Of a DNA stretch of 13,906 nucleotides, positions 1 through 7,460 are shown piece after piece. The position numbers were made by a program, and so were the translations under genes. The notes under the pieces were generated by a model. It searched no databases. It was given only the letters and a program-made list of their open reading frames with translations, and was not told the DNA's origin. The stretch is from an uncultured bacterium. GTDB lineage: Bacteria; Planctomycetota; Uabimicrobiia; Uabimicrobiales; JABWCH01. The stretch covers positions 1 to 13,906 of the forward strand of contig CALKWO010000205.1 of NCBI GenBank assembly GCA_938003875.1. Direction: 5' to 3'. How positions within the stretch are numbered: the stretch's first letter is position 1; the number at the start of each line of letters is the position of its first letter.

Positions 1-165
1 TTAATTCCCAAATCTTTCGTAAGCTCTTGGTAATCAATAATCCAGATTTAACATTTTCAAATTAGCTATAAGAAAATAAATTATAACAACGAAAGGATAT
101 TATACAAAAGAATGTTTGGTTTTTGTTAGATTCTTATTAGGATTTTGTAAATAGAGAAATTTTTT

Positions 166-173
166 ATGAAAAT
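166..173 (+). pseudogene. 5' stub of interrupted Cache sensor gene (start codon and codon 2)
   Basis: ATG at 166..168, AAA, then AT, at which point the transposon begins. Skipping the transposon and one AAAAT copy, the frame continues ATA TAC CAT AAA ATT at 12962 and encodes a hydrophobic N-terminal segment followed by the sensor domain. This shows 166 is the real start. A weak AGAG ribosome-binding site lies about 10 nt upstream. The AT-rich sequence 1..165 would be its leader and promoter region; no other gene is supported there. Confidence 0.85.
169..173. repeat. Target-site duplication, left copy (AAAAT)
   Basis: AAAAT directly abuts the TGTG end and recurs at 12959..12963. A 5-bp duplication is the length known for Tn7/Tn5053/Mu-type transposition. 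It is also bases 4 to 8 of the interrupted gene (ATG AAA AT). Confidence 0.92.
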
Positions 174-220
174 TGTGATTTTTCATGATAAATGAGCCTT
201 TTCTTTCACGATAAATGAGC
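174..220 (+). repeat. Left terminal inverted repeat (47 bp)
   Basis: Begins TGTGATTTTTCATGATA and contains two copies of an 18-bp unit, TTTCATGATAAATGAGCC (181..198) and TTTCACGATAAATGAGCC (204..221), 23 bp apart. These are the probable TniA-binding sites. A degenerate third unit may follow around 229..240 (AATGATCCAGAT). It pairs with the right terminal repeat with mismatches only at repeat positions 18 and 19. Confidence 0.95.
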
Positions 221-256
221 CCATTAAAATGATCCAGATTTGATAATGGAGAAAAC

Positions 257-1075
257 TTACCTACCAATAATCAAGCACTCTCTTGCAGCCTCTACCACTT
301 CTTTTGTAATGGTTTTTAGATTGTTGATCCTCATAAGCCGCTCGATTTGCATCATCAATTGGTCGATTAAACGAAAGTTCCCTCTGGTAATTCGAATAAC
401 AGCAGCCATAGATTCATTGTCGTTGGCATTACAGATATTTAGAATTAATCCCAAGTCCTGCCATTTCTTTTCCAATATAAATCTCATCTCCAAGTTACCC
501 AGTGCTTTGAACTGATGAATAAAGCCTACCCTTGAATAAAATTGAGGAAAGCGAGACAAACGTTTCTCAATTCCAGGCATCCCAATTAAAACCATTCCTT
601 TGCCTGATCGGTCATAAGTATCCCGAATTTGCTCTAATCCTGGCGATTTTAAACGATCAGATTCATCTACAATTACAAGATTCACTTTCTGGAACATTTG
701 TTCAAATGAGTCTTCTTTAGTTCTTTTTCTTGCTTTGAGAGAGGAATTGGCCATTGTTGCCAAATTTACATGGGTATAATTGAGTTCTTTTTCAATACGA
801 GAAGGAGACGCAATAACAGGAGCAGTATAAAACAGAGTAAGATTTTGAGCCTCGTTTAGCGTAGGAATCGGGGAAGCTAACAAAGGTTTATCCAGATTCG
901 GTTCTATCGAATCCCACATGGCATAATGTCGTGCGGATAAAGTTTTTCCAATGCCAGGCAAACCATAGCAAATTCCGACATATTTATAACGACGGCAAGC
1001 ATCGCAAAATTCAGTAAAGCGTTTATGCTCCCCTGTGACAATAAATAATTGTTTAAGAGAGTCTTGCTCATTCAT
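257..1075 (-). CDS. tniB: TniB/TnsC-like AAA ATPase of the transposon
   Basis: A 272-aa AAA ATPase that would load onto target DNA and activate or recruit the transposase, as MuB, TnsC and TniB do. Visible motifs: Walker A GLPGIGKT at residues 38 to 45 and Walker B LVIVDESD at 133 to 140. An arginine-rich stretch around 171 to 182 (KRLSRFPQFYSR) resembles the sensor/arginine region of TniB proteins. Length matches Tn552 p271. The start codon lies within the end of tniA (8-bp overlap, ATGAATGA) without a strong Shine-Dalgarno, suggesting translational coupling. It is the gene nearest the left end and reads outward. The family assignment is firm. Whether it gives target immunity, as MuB and TnsC do, cannot be read from sequence. 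Confidence 0.9.
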   Translation of the reverse strand: MNEQDSLKQLFIVTGEHKRFTEFCDACRRYKYVGICYGLPGIGKTLSARHYAMWDSIEPNLDKPLLASPIPTLNEAQNLTLFYTAPVIASPSRIEKELNYTHVNLATMANSSLKARKRTKEDSFEQMFQKVNLVIVDESDRLKSPGLEQIRDTYDRSGKGMVLIGMPGIEKRLSRFPQFYSRVGFIHQFKALGNLEMRFILEKKWQDLGLILNICNANDNESMAAVIRITRGNFRLIDQLMMQIERLMRINNLKTITKEVVEAARECLIIGR

Positions 1076-2558
1076 TTTCGTACTTTTTTAAGCGAATTTT
1101 CGGTTGTTCTTTTTTTACTTCAGTTGTTTTTTTTGTTTCTTCGTCTGTGGGAAGCAATAGTCTTGGCTCTTGAGGATAGAGAAGTTGATCTATAACCGCA
1201 GAGCGATCCTGAATTTGTTTTCGTAACGCCTTTTTATGCCTGCTTCTGGCACGAATAATTTCTTTTAAATTGACAGTTTCTCCCTCAAGTTCTTGGCATG
1301 TGGCAATGCAAAGAAACTGGTTTTGGTAATAAACGCGAATTTGGGCTAAATCTCTGGGATCATAACGAATGACTACGTCTTCTCTTACATAAGGGGCAAG
1401 GTTTAAATGGAAATACAGGAATCCTTGAAATTTAATGCCATCCGGCTGAATTTTCCTAGTTTTGGGGACGGTTAATAGAAGCAAATCTAACAGTTCTAAA
1501 GATTCTGGTAATCTGGGAAGAAATCCATGTTCTTCCCACTTTGTTTGAGGCGGTACTCCTGTAGTTGTGTGTTCTTTTGTATGATACGTTTCCAGAAGAA
1601 AAGTAAGGAACTTAGCATCCAATTCTTTCAGTCTCATTGTAGGTTTCGTAGATTTTAGTTTTCCGTCTTTTGAATATCCTGGCTGTAAGCTAAGGAATAG
1701 CTGATTGACAGTTTCAAAAAAGCGTTCTATTTTCCCTCTGCCTCTTGGCTTGCCAGGAATAGAAAAAACTGGACGCATTTTAATGTCAGCTGCAACTTGT
1801 TCCAGATGTTTCGAGATAAAATCGCTTCCATTATCCGTATAGAACACATCAGGGATACCACAAATATGCCAGTTGGGTTGTGTTTTTGGCCAAATAGCCT
1901 GATGCAAGGCCAGACTGGTTTGGATGGCACTTGGGGAATCAAAGCTCAAATAATAACCGGCAATCGCACGACTGTAATCGTCTATAATAATCGTCAACCA
2001 AGGGCGGTCAGGTTGATCTTTTTCATTGAGCAGCCAAATATCCAATAAAGAGTGGTCAGCTTGCCAAATTTCATTAGGTCGGCTTGCCTCCCGTCTACAG
2101 ATAATTTCATATTGATCTGAGTAGGCTTTACTACCTTCTCTGCCTAAAGTGAATAGTCCAGGAGCTATGTTCTTTATGATGCGGTATACACTTATATAGC
2201 TGGGAGCTTCCCATCCTTTATTTTTAGAAAGTTCCTGTACATTGCGGTAGATAGAAGCGACACTTAAAGCAGGAGTCTTTAACACCAGCCCTTCAACAAA
2301 CATGACAAGTTCTCTTTTAAATTTTTTGTGCGCCATTTTATCAGCTCTTTCTTTACGTGATAATGCTACAAGCCCCTTTTGCTGATAACGCCTTATCCAA
2401 CGTTTCAGAGTAGCCATGGATATTTCTTTTTGTTTTGAAAGCTCTTTAAGTGTTATCTGACCTTCAAGAAAAGGCTGAATTACCTGGAATTTTTTGAAAG
2501 CTTCTTCCCGTTGGCATTCCCTTAAATTAATCAATGTCGAATTTTTTGAAGTATCCAT
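1068..2558 (-). CDS. tniA: TniA/Mu-type DDE transposase
   Basis: A 496-aa transposase expected to bind the terminal repeats and catalyse strand transfer. An N-terminal helix-turn-helix region (about residues 35 to 60, ITLKELSKQKEISMATLKRW) precedes the rve-type catalytic core. The DDE triad is visible: D168 in WQADHS, D242 in YTDNGSDF and E278 in GRGKIERF. The last two are separated by exactly 35 residues, as in retroviral-type integrases. A C-terminal Mu-like barrel region (about 370 to 440) and a charged tail follow, the tail probably contacting TniB. Size and partner match Tn552 p480. Start choice: ATG at 2558 is preceded by AAAGG at 8-nt spacing. No frameshift or missing catalytic residue is seen, so the protein looks functional. 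Confidence 0.93.
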   Translation of the reverse strand: MDTSKNSTLINLRECQREEAFKKFQVIQPFLEGQITLKELSKQKEISMATLKRWIRRYQQKGLVALSRKERADKMAHKKFKRELVMFVEGLVLKTPALSVASIYRNVQELSKNKGWEAPSYISVYRIIKNIAPGLFTLGREGSKAYSDQYEIICRREASRPNEIWQADHSLLDIWLLNEKDQPDRPWLTIIIDDYSRAIAGYYLSFDSPSAIQTSLALHQAIWPKTQPNWHICGIPDVFYTDNGSDFISKHLEQVAADIKMRPVFSIPGKPRGRGKIERFFETVNQLFLSLQPGYSKDGKLKSTKPTMRLKELDAKFLTFLLETYHTKEHTTTGVPPQTKWEEHGFLPRLPESLELLDLLLLTVPKTRKIQPDGIKFQGFLYFHLNLAPYVREDVVIRYDPRDLAQIRVYYQNQFLCIATCQELEGETVNLKEIIRARSRHKKALRKQIQDRSAVIDQLLYPQEPRLLLPTDEETKKTTEVKKEQPKIRLKKYENE

Positions 2559-2639
2559 TATAATACCTTTCTGGTTTTGGCTGCCCAGGACAGTTCCAAC
2601 AGGTTAAATATGGCATCTTTGGATGACCTAACACAACGA

Positions 2640-2691
2640 GTCGGTTGTATACCCCAGATACTTATGATAAGCTCTGCTGATATCAACCGAC
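2640..2691. repeat. Inverted repeat upstream of tniA
   Basis: GTCGGTTG (2640..2647) is the reverse complement of CAACCGAC (2684..2691), with further partial symmetry (TATA/TATC) inside and a 36-nt spacer. It lies in the 283-bp gap between tniA and the cargo, about 80 to 130 bp upstream of the tniA start. It could be an operator for tniAB or a recombination site. Neither role is shown. The rest of 2559..2720 holds no gene I can support and no clear promoter. Confidence 0.4.
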
Positions 2692-2722
2692 TTATCAATG
2701 ACTTTCTATTTACTGAAATTGA

Positions 2723-2745
2723 AAAGCCACCTGCTGTGCAGGTGG
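2723..2745. repeat. REP-like hairpin, copy 1
   Basis: A 23-bp direct repeat containing CCACCTGC-TGT-GCAGGTGG (2727..2745), a perfect 8-bp stem with a 3-nt loop. The identical 23 bp recurs at 2814..2836. Paired hairpins of this kind resemble REP/REPIN elements or the imperfect hairpins at IS200/IS605 ends. Confidence 0.8.
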
Positions 2746-2793
2746 TTATGTCCAGAGGCTTTGCCTGTAAATTTTAAAGAAAAACAATTCATT

Positions 2794-2808
2794 ACCCCTT
2801 TTAGGGGT
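2794..2808 (-). terminator. Small stem-loop after the cargo operon, possible weak terminator
   Basis: ACCCCT-TTT-AGGGGT forms a 6-bp stem between the two REP-like hairpins. On the minus strand, the direction of cargo transcription, it is followed by AATGAATTGTTTTTC, which is only weakly T-rich. Together with the hairpin at 2814..2836 it could attenuate read-through from the cargo into tniAB, but a canonical terminator is not shown. Confidence 0.35.
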
Positions 2809-2813
2809 TCTTC

Positions 2814-2836
2814 AAAGCCACCTGCTGTGCAGGTGG
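2814..2836. repeat. REP-like hairpin, copy 2
   Basis: Identical to the copy at 2723..2745, with its stem-loop at 2818..2836, only 5 nt beyond the hemerythrin stop codon. On the minus strand it is the first structure after the last cargo gene, so it may also stabilise or end the operon transcript. No U-tract follows it immediately. Confidence 0.8.
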
Positions 2837-2841
2837 ATTCT

Positions 2842-3969
2842 TTACTTTTCCAGCTTCGATTTCAGATATTCTCCCACGAGAATAGCCGTAGGATATAGCA
2901 CTTGCTCTTCTGTCTGTGCATGTAATATAAGTTTTTGGGCGAACTGCACTGCCTCTGCTTTTTTTTCTTTCTCTGCTACCTCAGACAAATGCTTGAGAGC
3001 GGCTACAATATTTTTGTGTTCTTGGATCATCTGCGGAAGCTCACCCTTGAGCTTATCCGTCATTTCAAAGACTTTTTTCATCTCAGGGACGATTTCCCCT
3101 CTGGCCAATAAGGACAATAAACCCAAAGGTGGCAAGGCATACTCTTCTTCTTTTACAAAATGAGGGTGGAGTACTTTTGCCACAGCTTTAGCTGCTTCCC
3201 CTGTTTCTCCCTTAGAATGGATTGCCTTTACCAGTTCTTGATGAAGCTCTTCATGCTCTTCCTTCAAAGGTTGTGGTATTTTAAACTCCAGCTTGCTCTC
3301 TTCTTTGTGTTCGTACGAGGTTTGAACATGTTCTTCGTGTACTTTAGTCTCATATTCATGTCCTTTGGCCTCATGGGAATGTTCGTGGGGTGTGGCTTTT
3401 TCTGGATTATATATCCCTTCTACATAATGGATATAAATGACATAAGCTTCTACGTACTCACGGCCGGCTTCCACATTGTTTTTATCGAAACTCTTTTTAT
3501 GAAGAACATGGTGAAATTTTTCCTCAACGCCTTTCTCCATTTTATCTCCCAAGATTTTTTGCAAAGGTTCCAGTGAGCCTGAATCGAGAGCCTGTTCTGC
3601 GGCTTCTATCGCTGGATCATAGTCATAACCAACAGGCTTGAGACCCGTATAGGGTGCTCCTTCTCCCGCCCGATGGATGCGTACCAATGTCTCGAAGAAA
3701 TACATATCCGCCAACTCTTGAGCTTCCGGAGTCAATTTTCTCACTGCCAGTGTCTTTTCGAAAGCTTTCTGTATCTCTTGTTCCTGGTCTTTTTTTACCC
3801 AGATAAGGACAAGGTTCGCATTCTTCTCGGCTAATGCCTTTTGCGCCGCTTTGATGACCGGACCGTCCAAAGTATCACAATGAGCAAAGATTTGGGTAGG
3901 GACAAAAGCCGCGACGGTTATGGCAATTGCATACAATAAGCTGGATTTTATTTGTTGACCATCTTTCAT
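2842..3969 (-). CDS. Exported DUF6448 + His-rich linker + hemerythrin protein
   Basis: A 375-aa protein with three parts. Residues 1 to 29 are a Sec-type signal peptide with likely cleavage after IFA, leaving an N-terminal HCDTLDGP. About 30 to 190 resemble the DUF6448 family (HCDTxDGP start, VRIHRAGEGAPYTG near 96 to 109), function unknown. About 195 to 221 form a histidine-rich linker (HEHSHEAKGHE...). About 236 to 362 are a hemerythrin-like four-helix domain with the expected ligand clusters: EEHEELH (238 to 243), HPHFVKEEEYALPPL (268 to 282), EHKN (317 to 320) and HAQTEEQVLYP (350 to 360). Known: hemerythrins bind O2 or NO at a di-iron centre. Inferred: a periplasmic di-iron partner of the NO reductase. 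It starts 3 nt after the ABC ATPase stop behind a strong AAGGAGG site, so it is the last gene of the operon. Confidence 0.82.
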   Translation of the reverse strand: MKDGQQIKSSLLYAIAITVAAFVPTQIFAHCDTLDGPVIKAAQKALAEKNANLVLIWVKKDQEQEIQKAFEKTLAVRKLTPEAQELADMYFFETLVRIHRAGEGAPYTGLKPVGYDYDPAIEAAEQALDSGSLEPLQKILGDKMEKGVEEKFHHVLHKKSFDKNNVEAGREYVEAYVIYIHYVEGIYNPEKATPHEHSHEAKGHEYETKVHEEHVQTSYEHKEESKLEFKIPQPLKEEHEELHQELVKAIHSKGETGEAAKAVAKVLHPHFVKEEEYALPPLGLLSLLARGEIVPEMKKVFEMTDKLKGELPQMIQEHKNIVAALKHLSEVAEKEKKAEAVQFAQKLILHAQTEEQVLYPTAILVGEYLKSKLEK

Positions 3970-3972
3970 AAT

Positions 3973-4683
3973 TTAACCCTCCTTTTCCTGAGATGGCTGT
4001 AAAATGCCATCTTGCATTTGTAAGGTTCTATCAAAAACGTCTAAGGAGCGGTGATCGTGCGTAACGACGATTACACCAGCCCTTTGTTCGTGAGCGACTT
4101 TACGAAAAAGTTCCATTACCTTCCTGCCTTGAAAGCCATCTAAAGCGGCTGTTGGCTCGTCTGCAAGTATCAGGTTTGGTCTATTGGCCAGTGCCCTGGC
4201 TACTGCTACTCTTTGCTGCTGGCCGCCAGATAGTTGTGTTGGCAGGTTGTTAGCTCGTTCAGCTATACCTAAGTATTCCAGAAGTTCCATAGCCCTTTTC
4301 CTGGCTTGCCTAGCGGAAACGTCGTTAATTTCTAAAGCGAGCTGGACATTCTCTAAAGCATCAAGAAAGGGAATCAGGTTGGCTTTCTGGAAAACAAATC
4401 CGATATTTTTCCGCCTGAAAGAACGCTCCTCCACAAAAATTTTAGGCCCGTCCAGAACTTGAACACCACCGATAAAGACCTGCCCCGATGTCGGAGGATT
4501 GACGAGGCCGAGAGCGGTAAGCAAGGTAGATTTGCCAGAGCCGCTAGGGCCTAAAAGCGCTATGACCTCGCCTTGTGACAGGGAAAACGAAACATCCTTG
4601 AGTGCGTGTACCTGGGTGTTGCCGCTTCCATATATTTTGATGAGATTGAACGCCTCAACCGCTTTTTTAATCTGCTCTTGCAT
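3973..4683 (-). CDS. ABC transporter ATP-binding protein (MacB/LolD/DevA-type)
   Basis: A 236-aa nucleotide-binding subunit driving the adjacent FtsX-type permease. All motifs are intact: Walker A GPSGSGKST (45 to 53), Q-loop FVFQKANLIPF (97 to 106), signature LSGGQQQRVA (151 to 160), Walker B LILADEPTAALD (171 to 182) and H-loop VTHDHRS (207 to 213). Sequence type and gene order (adaptor, permease, ATPase) fit the MacAB/LolCDE/DevBCA class of mechanotransmitting ABC systems, not importers. It begins 9 nt after the permease stop with TAGGAG at good spacing. The substrate is not predictable. In this operon it could export a damaging compound or help maintain lipoproteins or envelope under nitrosative stress. 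Confidence 0.92.
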   Translation of the reverse strand: MQEQIKKAVEAFNLIKIYGSGNTQVHALKDVSFSLSQGEVIALLGPSGSGKSTLLTALGLVNPPTSGQVFIGGVQVLDGPKIFVEERSFRRKNIGFVFQKANLIPFLDALENVQLALEINDVSARQARKRAMELLEYLGIAERANNLPTQLSGGQQQRVAVARALANRPNLILADEPTAALDGFQGRKVMELFRKVAHEQRAGVIVVTHDHRSLDVFDRTLQMQDGILQPSQEKEG

Positions 4684-4692
4684 AGTTTTCTC

Positions 4693-5904
4693 CTAAGACA
4701 AAACGTCACTCGGTTGCACGCTCATGGCTTTCCATATTCCTAAAAAACTCGAGAGAACGCTGATGGCTAGGACAATGCCTCCCAGGACAATCAGATCTTC
4801 CTCGGTGATAATAACCTGTCTTGGAAACTTAGGAAAAAGTTCCTGCCCAAGCAGATAGGCTACTGCGTAACCTATAGCGCCAAGAAGAATGGCTTGCTGG
4901 AGAATGAGTCCGATAATGACTGAATTACGTGCGCCCATCAACTTGAGCATGGCAATATCATGAACTTTATCCAGAGTAAGAGTGTAAAGAATCAACGCCA
5001 TAATGATGGCAGAAATGAGCACCAGTAAAGTCCGGAATAAGCCGATTTGACGGCGTGACTTATCCACAGCCCCTTTGAGTAGAAGTTCCCTCTGTTCCTC
5101 GGCAGTATGCACCGAAACGTCTTTCCAACCACGGATGGTCTGTGCGACTGCCTCCGGATCAACCCCAGGCCGTACCTGCACCAAAACGGCACTCACAAAA
5201 GCGATAGGTAGGGTAGGAATACCACCGGAAGGCCCTTTGGCACGTTCCAGCAACTCAGGGCTAAATCTGCCTAAATCCGTGATGGAAATACGTCCGCCAC
5301 GGGCTTCGCGTTCAAGACGACTTTGTTCTGCCGCTGTATCAAGTTGAATAGCGAGAGCGTCAGAAATAGTAAAGAAAGCTATGCCATCTCCGCCCTGACC
5401 TACCATCCCCTTGGTGATTCCTACGATGGTATATGCATCTTTGCCTAGCGTAAGTTTTTCACCGAGTTTTAGCCCTAAAAGTTGGTCGGCGATCATCTCG
5501 AAATGGGCAGAGTTGATATGCCTTCCTGCCTGAAGAGACAGCCACTCGCCCTTATCGTCAGGCCAGGCCAATCCCTGTACCACGATCCGCAACGGGTTAC
5601 CATTGTGCTCACGCTGGATGGTATGGGAGACAAAGCGACGTGCAGTGAGTACTCCAGGAACAGCCTTGACACGATCTTCAAGATTGGAAGGAATGCGAGA
5701 GACTTCGGCAAATGGGCCGCGGCTATTACGTTGTACAACCCATAAATCCGCCCCAATTCTGTTGACAAGAAACAGTGCTTCTTCGATAAGCCCCTGATAA
5801 ATGCCGCCCATTCCCATCACAATCATGAGAAGCATACCTATGCCCAAGGCGGTGAGTCCAAAACGTCCCCGGTTATGCTGTATATCTTTGAGTGCCAGAT
5901 TCAT
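4693..5904 (-). CDS. FtsX/MacB-family ABC permease (DevC-like)
   Basis: A 403-aa inner-membrane subunit with the four-helix FtsX layout: TM1 at about 17 to 38, a large periplasmic MacB_PCD-type domain at about 40 to 280, then TM2 (about 288 to 312), TM3 (about 328 to 352) and TM4 (about 370 to 392). There is no fused ATPase; that is the next gene, as in DevBCA, not MacB. Its ATG overlaps the HlyD stop by 4 nt (ATGA), with GGAGAT inside the preceding gene serving as ribosome-binding site. This indicates coupled translation and stoichiometric production. The substrate is unknown. An outer-membrane TolC-like channel is not encoded here and would have to come from the host. Confidence 0.88.
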   Translation of the reverse strand: MNLALKDIQHNRGRFGLTALGIGMLLMIVMGMGGIYQGLIEEALFLVNRIGADLWVVQRNSRGPFAEVSRIPSNLEDRVKAVPGVLTARRFVSHTIQREHNGNPLRIVVQGLAWPDDKGEWLSLQAGRHINSAHFEMIADQLLGLKLGEKLTLGKDAYTIVGITKGMVGQGGDGIAFFTISDALAIQLDTAAEQSRLEREARGGRISITDLGRFSPELLERAKGPSGGIPTLPIAFVSAVLVQVRPGVDPEAVAQTIRGWKDVSVHTAEEQRELLLKGAVDKSRRQIGLFRTLLVLISAIIMALILYTLTLDKVHDIAMLKLMGARNSVIIGLILQQAILLGAIGYAVAYLLGQELFPKFPRQVIITEEDLIVLGGIVLAISVLSSFLGIWKAMSVQPSDVLS

Positions 5905-7091
5905 GGCTTTATCTCCTGGATTTTGTGACCACTTAGCTTGGAGCTTTGGGTTGGATCGGCCGCAGTGATGACGATACAGCCTTCCTGTACGCCTTCTACG
6001 ACTTCAACCACATTTTTCCCACGTAAACCAAATTTTATAGGCTTCCAGTGGGCGGTGCCGTTTTCCGCTACAAATACTCCCGGTAAATTCTTCTGATACG
6101 TGATGAATGAAAGCGGAAGAAGTAGCGCATTGCTTTTATGCTGGGTTTCAATCCAGACCTCTGCCCGTTGACCCACAGCCCAATTTGGGGGCAAAGTGGC
6201 TACATGCACATCCACAATGAATTCACGGGTTTCACGGTCTACTTCTCTCCCCATTCGGGCCACATCTCCGGCATATTCCTTATCGGGTTCGGAACGGAAG
6301 ACGATACGTGCAGGCAGTTTCACCGTGAGGCTTGCCATGCCTGTTTCATCTATCCAGGCAGATATCCATAGTTCGTCCGTAGATACCAACTGTAGAATAG
6401 AAACTCCCGACGTTACCATGTCTCCTACTTCACGGTCGCGGCGAACGATGAGACCATCAAAAGGAGCGACAATTTTGCAATCTGCAAGTTTAGTTTCATA
6501 ATACCGTAGATTTTCTTCCTCTGCGGCAATGTTTTTCATGCTCTCGGAAACTGAAGCCAGCGAATGTTTCAGGTCCGCTTCTGCCACAGAGACTTGTGCC
6601 GAATATTTCTCTATTTCAGACGCAGAAGCGATTTTGTTGCTGCTTAACGTGTTGGCTCTTTGCAAATCTCTCTTCGCCTGGTCTAACAAGGCTTTAGCTC
6701 TTTCTTCATCCGCTCGCAATCTCTCAACAGATGCTTTGGCAACCTCTAGCTTCGCTTTGGCGACCTCTACCTGCTGCTTCAATTCCGTATCATCGAGCCG
6801 CACCAGGAGCTGATCTTTTTTTACACGGTCGTTCTGATCGGCTAAAAGGGCCACGAGGCGCCCCTGGATTTTAGAGCTGATGGTCGTGCGTATTTTAGCT
6901 TCTAAAGTGCCCGTGCCCATAGTTTGGGCAACGATTGTTCCCGAAGAGATTTTGTAGGAGACCACGGGAATAGGGCGAAACTTGAGATAGTAGACTACCG
7001 CTCCTGCGACTCCAAGGATAATGGCCCACTTAAACAGTCTGCTCGCAAAAGCCCGTAGTGTTTGTGGTATCTGCATGGGTATTCCTTTCAT
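5901..7091 (-). CDS. HlyD/MacA-type periplasmic adaptor (membrane-fusion protein)
   Basis: A 396-aa adaptor that would link the ABC permease to an outer-membrane channel. An N-terminal TM anchor (about 21 to 36, WAIILGVAGAVVYYLKF) is followed by the first lipoyl half (about 68 to 102), a long alpha-hairpin coiled coil (about 103 to 203, rich in A, E, K, R and L heptads), the second lipoyl half (CKIVAPFDGLIV, 205 to 216) and beta-barrel and membrane-proximal regions to the end. Start choice: ATG at 7091 overlaps the cupin stop by 4 nt but its AGAGG abuts the codon. Met6 (7076) has AAAGGA six bases upstream, so the mature start may be 7076. The hairpin length fits a MacA/DevB-like adaptor. Confidence 0.88.
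   Translation of the reverse strand: MKGIPMQIPQTLRAFASRLFKWAIILGVAGAVVYYLKFRPIPVVSYKISSGTIVAQTMGTGTLEAKIRTTISSKIQGRLVALLADQNDRVKKDQLLVRLDDTELKQQVEVAKAKLEVAKASVERLRADEERAKALLDQAKRDLQRANTLSSNKIASASEIEKYSAQVSVAEADLKHSLASVSESMKNIAAEEENLRYYETKLADCKIVAPFDGLIVRRDREVGDMVTSGVSILQLVSTDELWISAWIDETGMASLTVKLPARIVFRSEPDKEYAGDVARMGREVDRETREFIVDVHVATLPPNWAVGQRAEVWIETQHKSNALLLPLSFITYQKNLPGVFVAENGTAHWKPIKFGLRGKNVVEVVEGVQEGCIVITAADPTQSSKLSGHKIQEIKP
7077..7087 (-). promoter_or_regulatory. Ribosome-binding site favouring Met6 of the HlyD adaptor
   Basis: On the minus strand AAAGGA sits six bases before the ATG at 7076..7074, whereas the upstream ATG at 7091 has AGAGG immediately adjacent with no spacer. This argues for a 391-aa product starting MQIPQ, or for use of both starts. 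Confidence 0.5.
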
Positions 7092-7450
7092 CCTCTAATC
7101 ATGGTAAGAAGCATCTTGAAGGGTTCGGGTGCATGCACTGCATGAGGGACATTTGCTGGCATAAGTACCATCTGGCCTGCCTTCGCTTCCACCGTTTTGC
7201 CGCCGATAGTCAGTTCGGCTCTGCCTTCCAGGATTTGTACTATGGCATCAAAAGGAGCGGTATGCTCGCTGAGCCCTTGCTCTTTATCAAACGAGAAGAG
7301 GGTGACATTGCCCGCCTTGTTTTTAGCCAGGGTACGGCTTACAATCGAGCCCGTCTCATAGTTTACCATTTCGGTTAAGATTACCGGTTGGGCCGGCACA
7401 AGCTGGTTTTCTTGTTTTTCGGTCTTTGTTTCTTTTTTGGCTTTAGCCAT
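7088..7450 (-). CDS. Small single-domain cupin
   Basis: A 120-aa cytoplasmic protein with a charged, lysine-rich first 17 residues and one cupin_2 barrel. Cupin motif 1 is approximate (GLSEHTAPFDAIVQILEGRAEL, near residues 59 to 80), with His62 kept but the usual second histidine absent. Motif 2 is LMPANVPHAV (near 96 to 105). A metal site is therefore possible but incomplete, and enzymatic function cannot be claimed. Similar tiny cupins often act as small-molecule or metal binders, or as companions of regulators. It lies 10 nt after norZ with an AAGGAG site and overlaps the adaptor start by 4 nt, so it is firmly inside the operon. A role in NO metabolism is inference from location only. Confidence 0.78.
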   Translation of the reverse strand: MAKAKKETKTEKQENQLVPAQPVILTEMVNYETGSIVSRTLAKNKAGNVTLFSFDKEQGLSEHTAPFDAIVQILEGRAELTIGGKTVEAKAGQMVLMPANVPHAVHAPEPFKMLLTMIRG

Positions 7451-7460
7451 GTCGTTCTCC

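Noticed and set aside
1..165. Possible 3' end of a minus-strand gene at the left window edge
   Set aside because: All three minus frames reach a stop within about 70 nt, so no coding fragment can be supported.
240..515. Open frame of 91 codons on the plus strand
   Set aside because: Antisense to tniB, with no recognisable domain and no convincing ribosome-binding site.
2723..2836. Repeated hairpins considered as a CRISPR array
   Set aside because: Only two repeats, a 68-nt gap containing another stem-loop, and no cas genes; REP-like elements fit better.
3160..3576. 138-codon plus-strand frame rich in Phe and Cys
   Set aside because: It is antisense to the hemerythrin gene and its composition mirrors Glu/Lys-rich codons on the other strand.
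7088..7450. Cupin considered as a specific dioxygenase or isomerase
   Set aside because: The metal-binding motif is incomplete and nothing in the sequence names a substrate.
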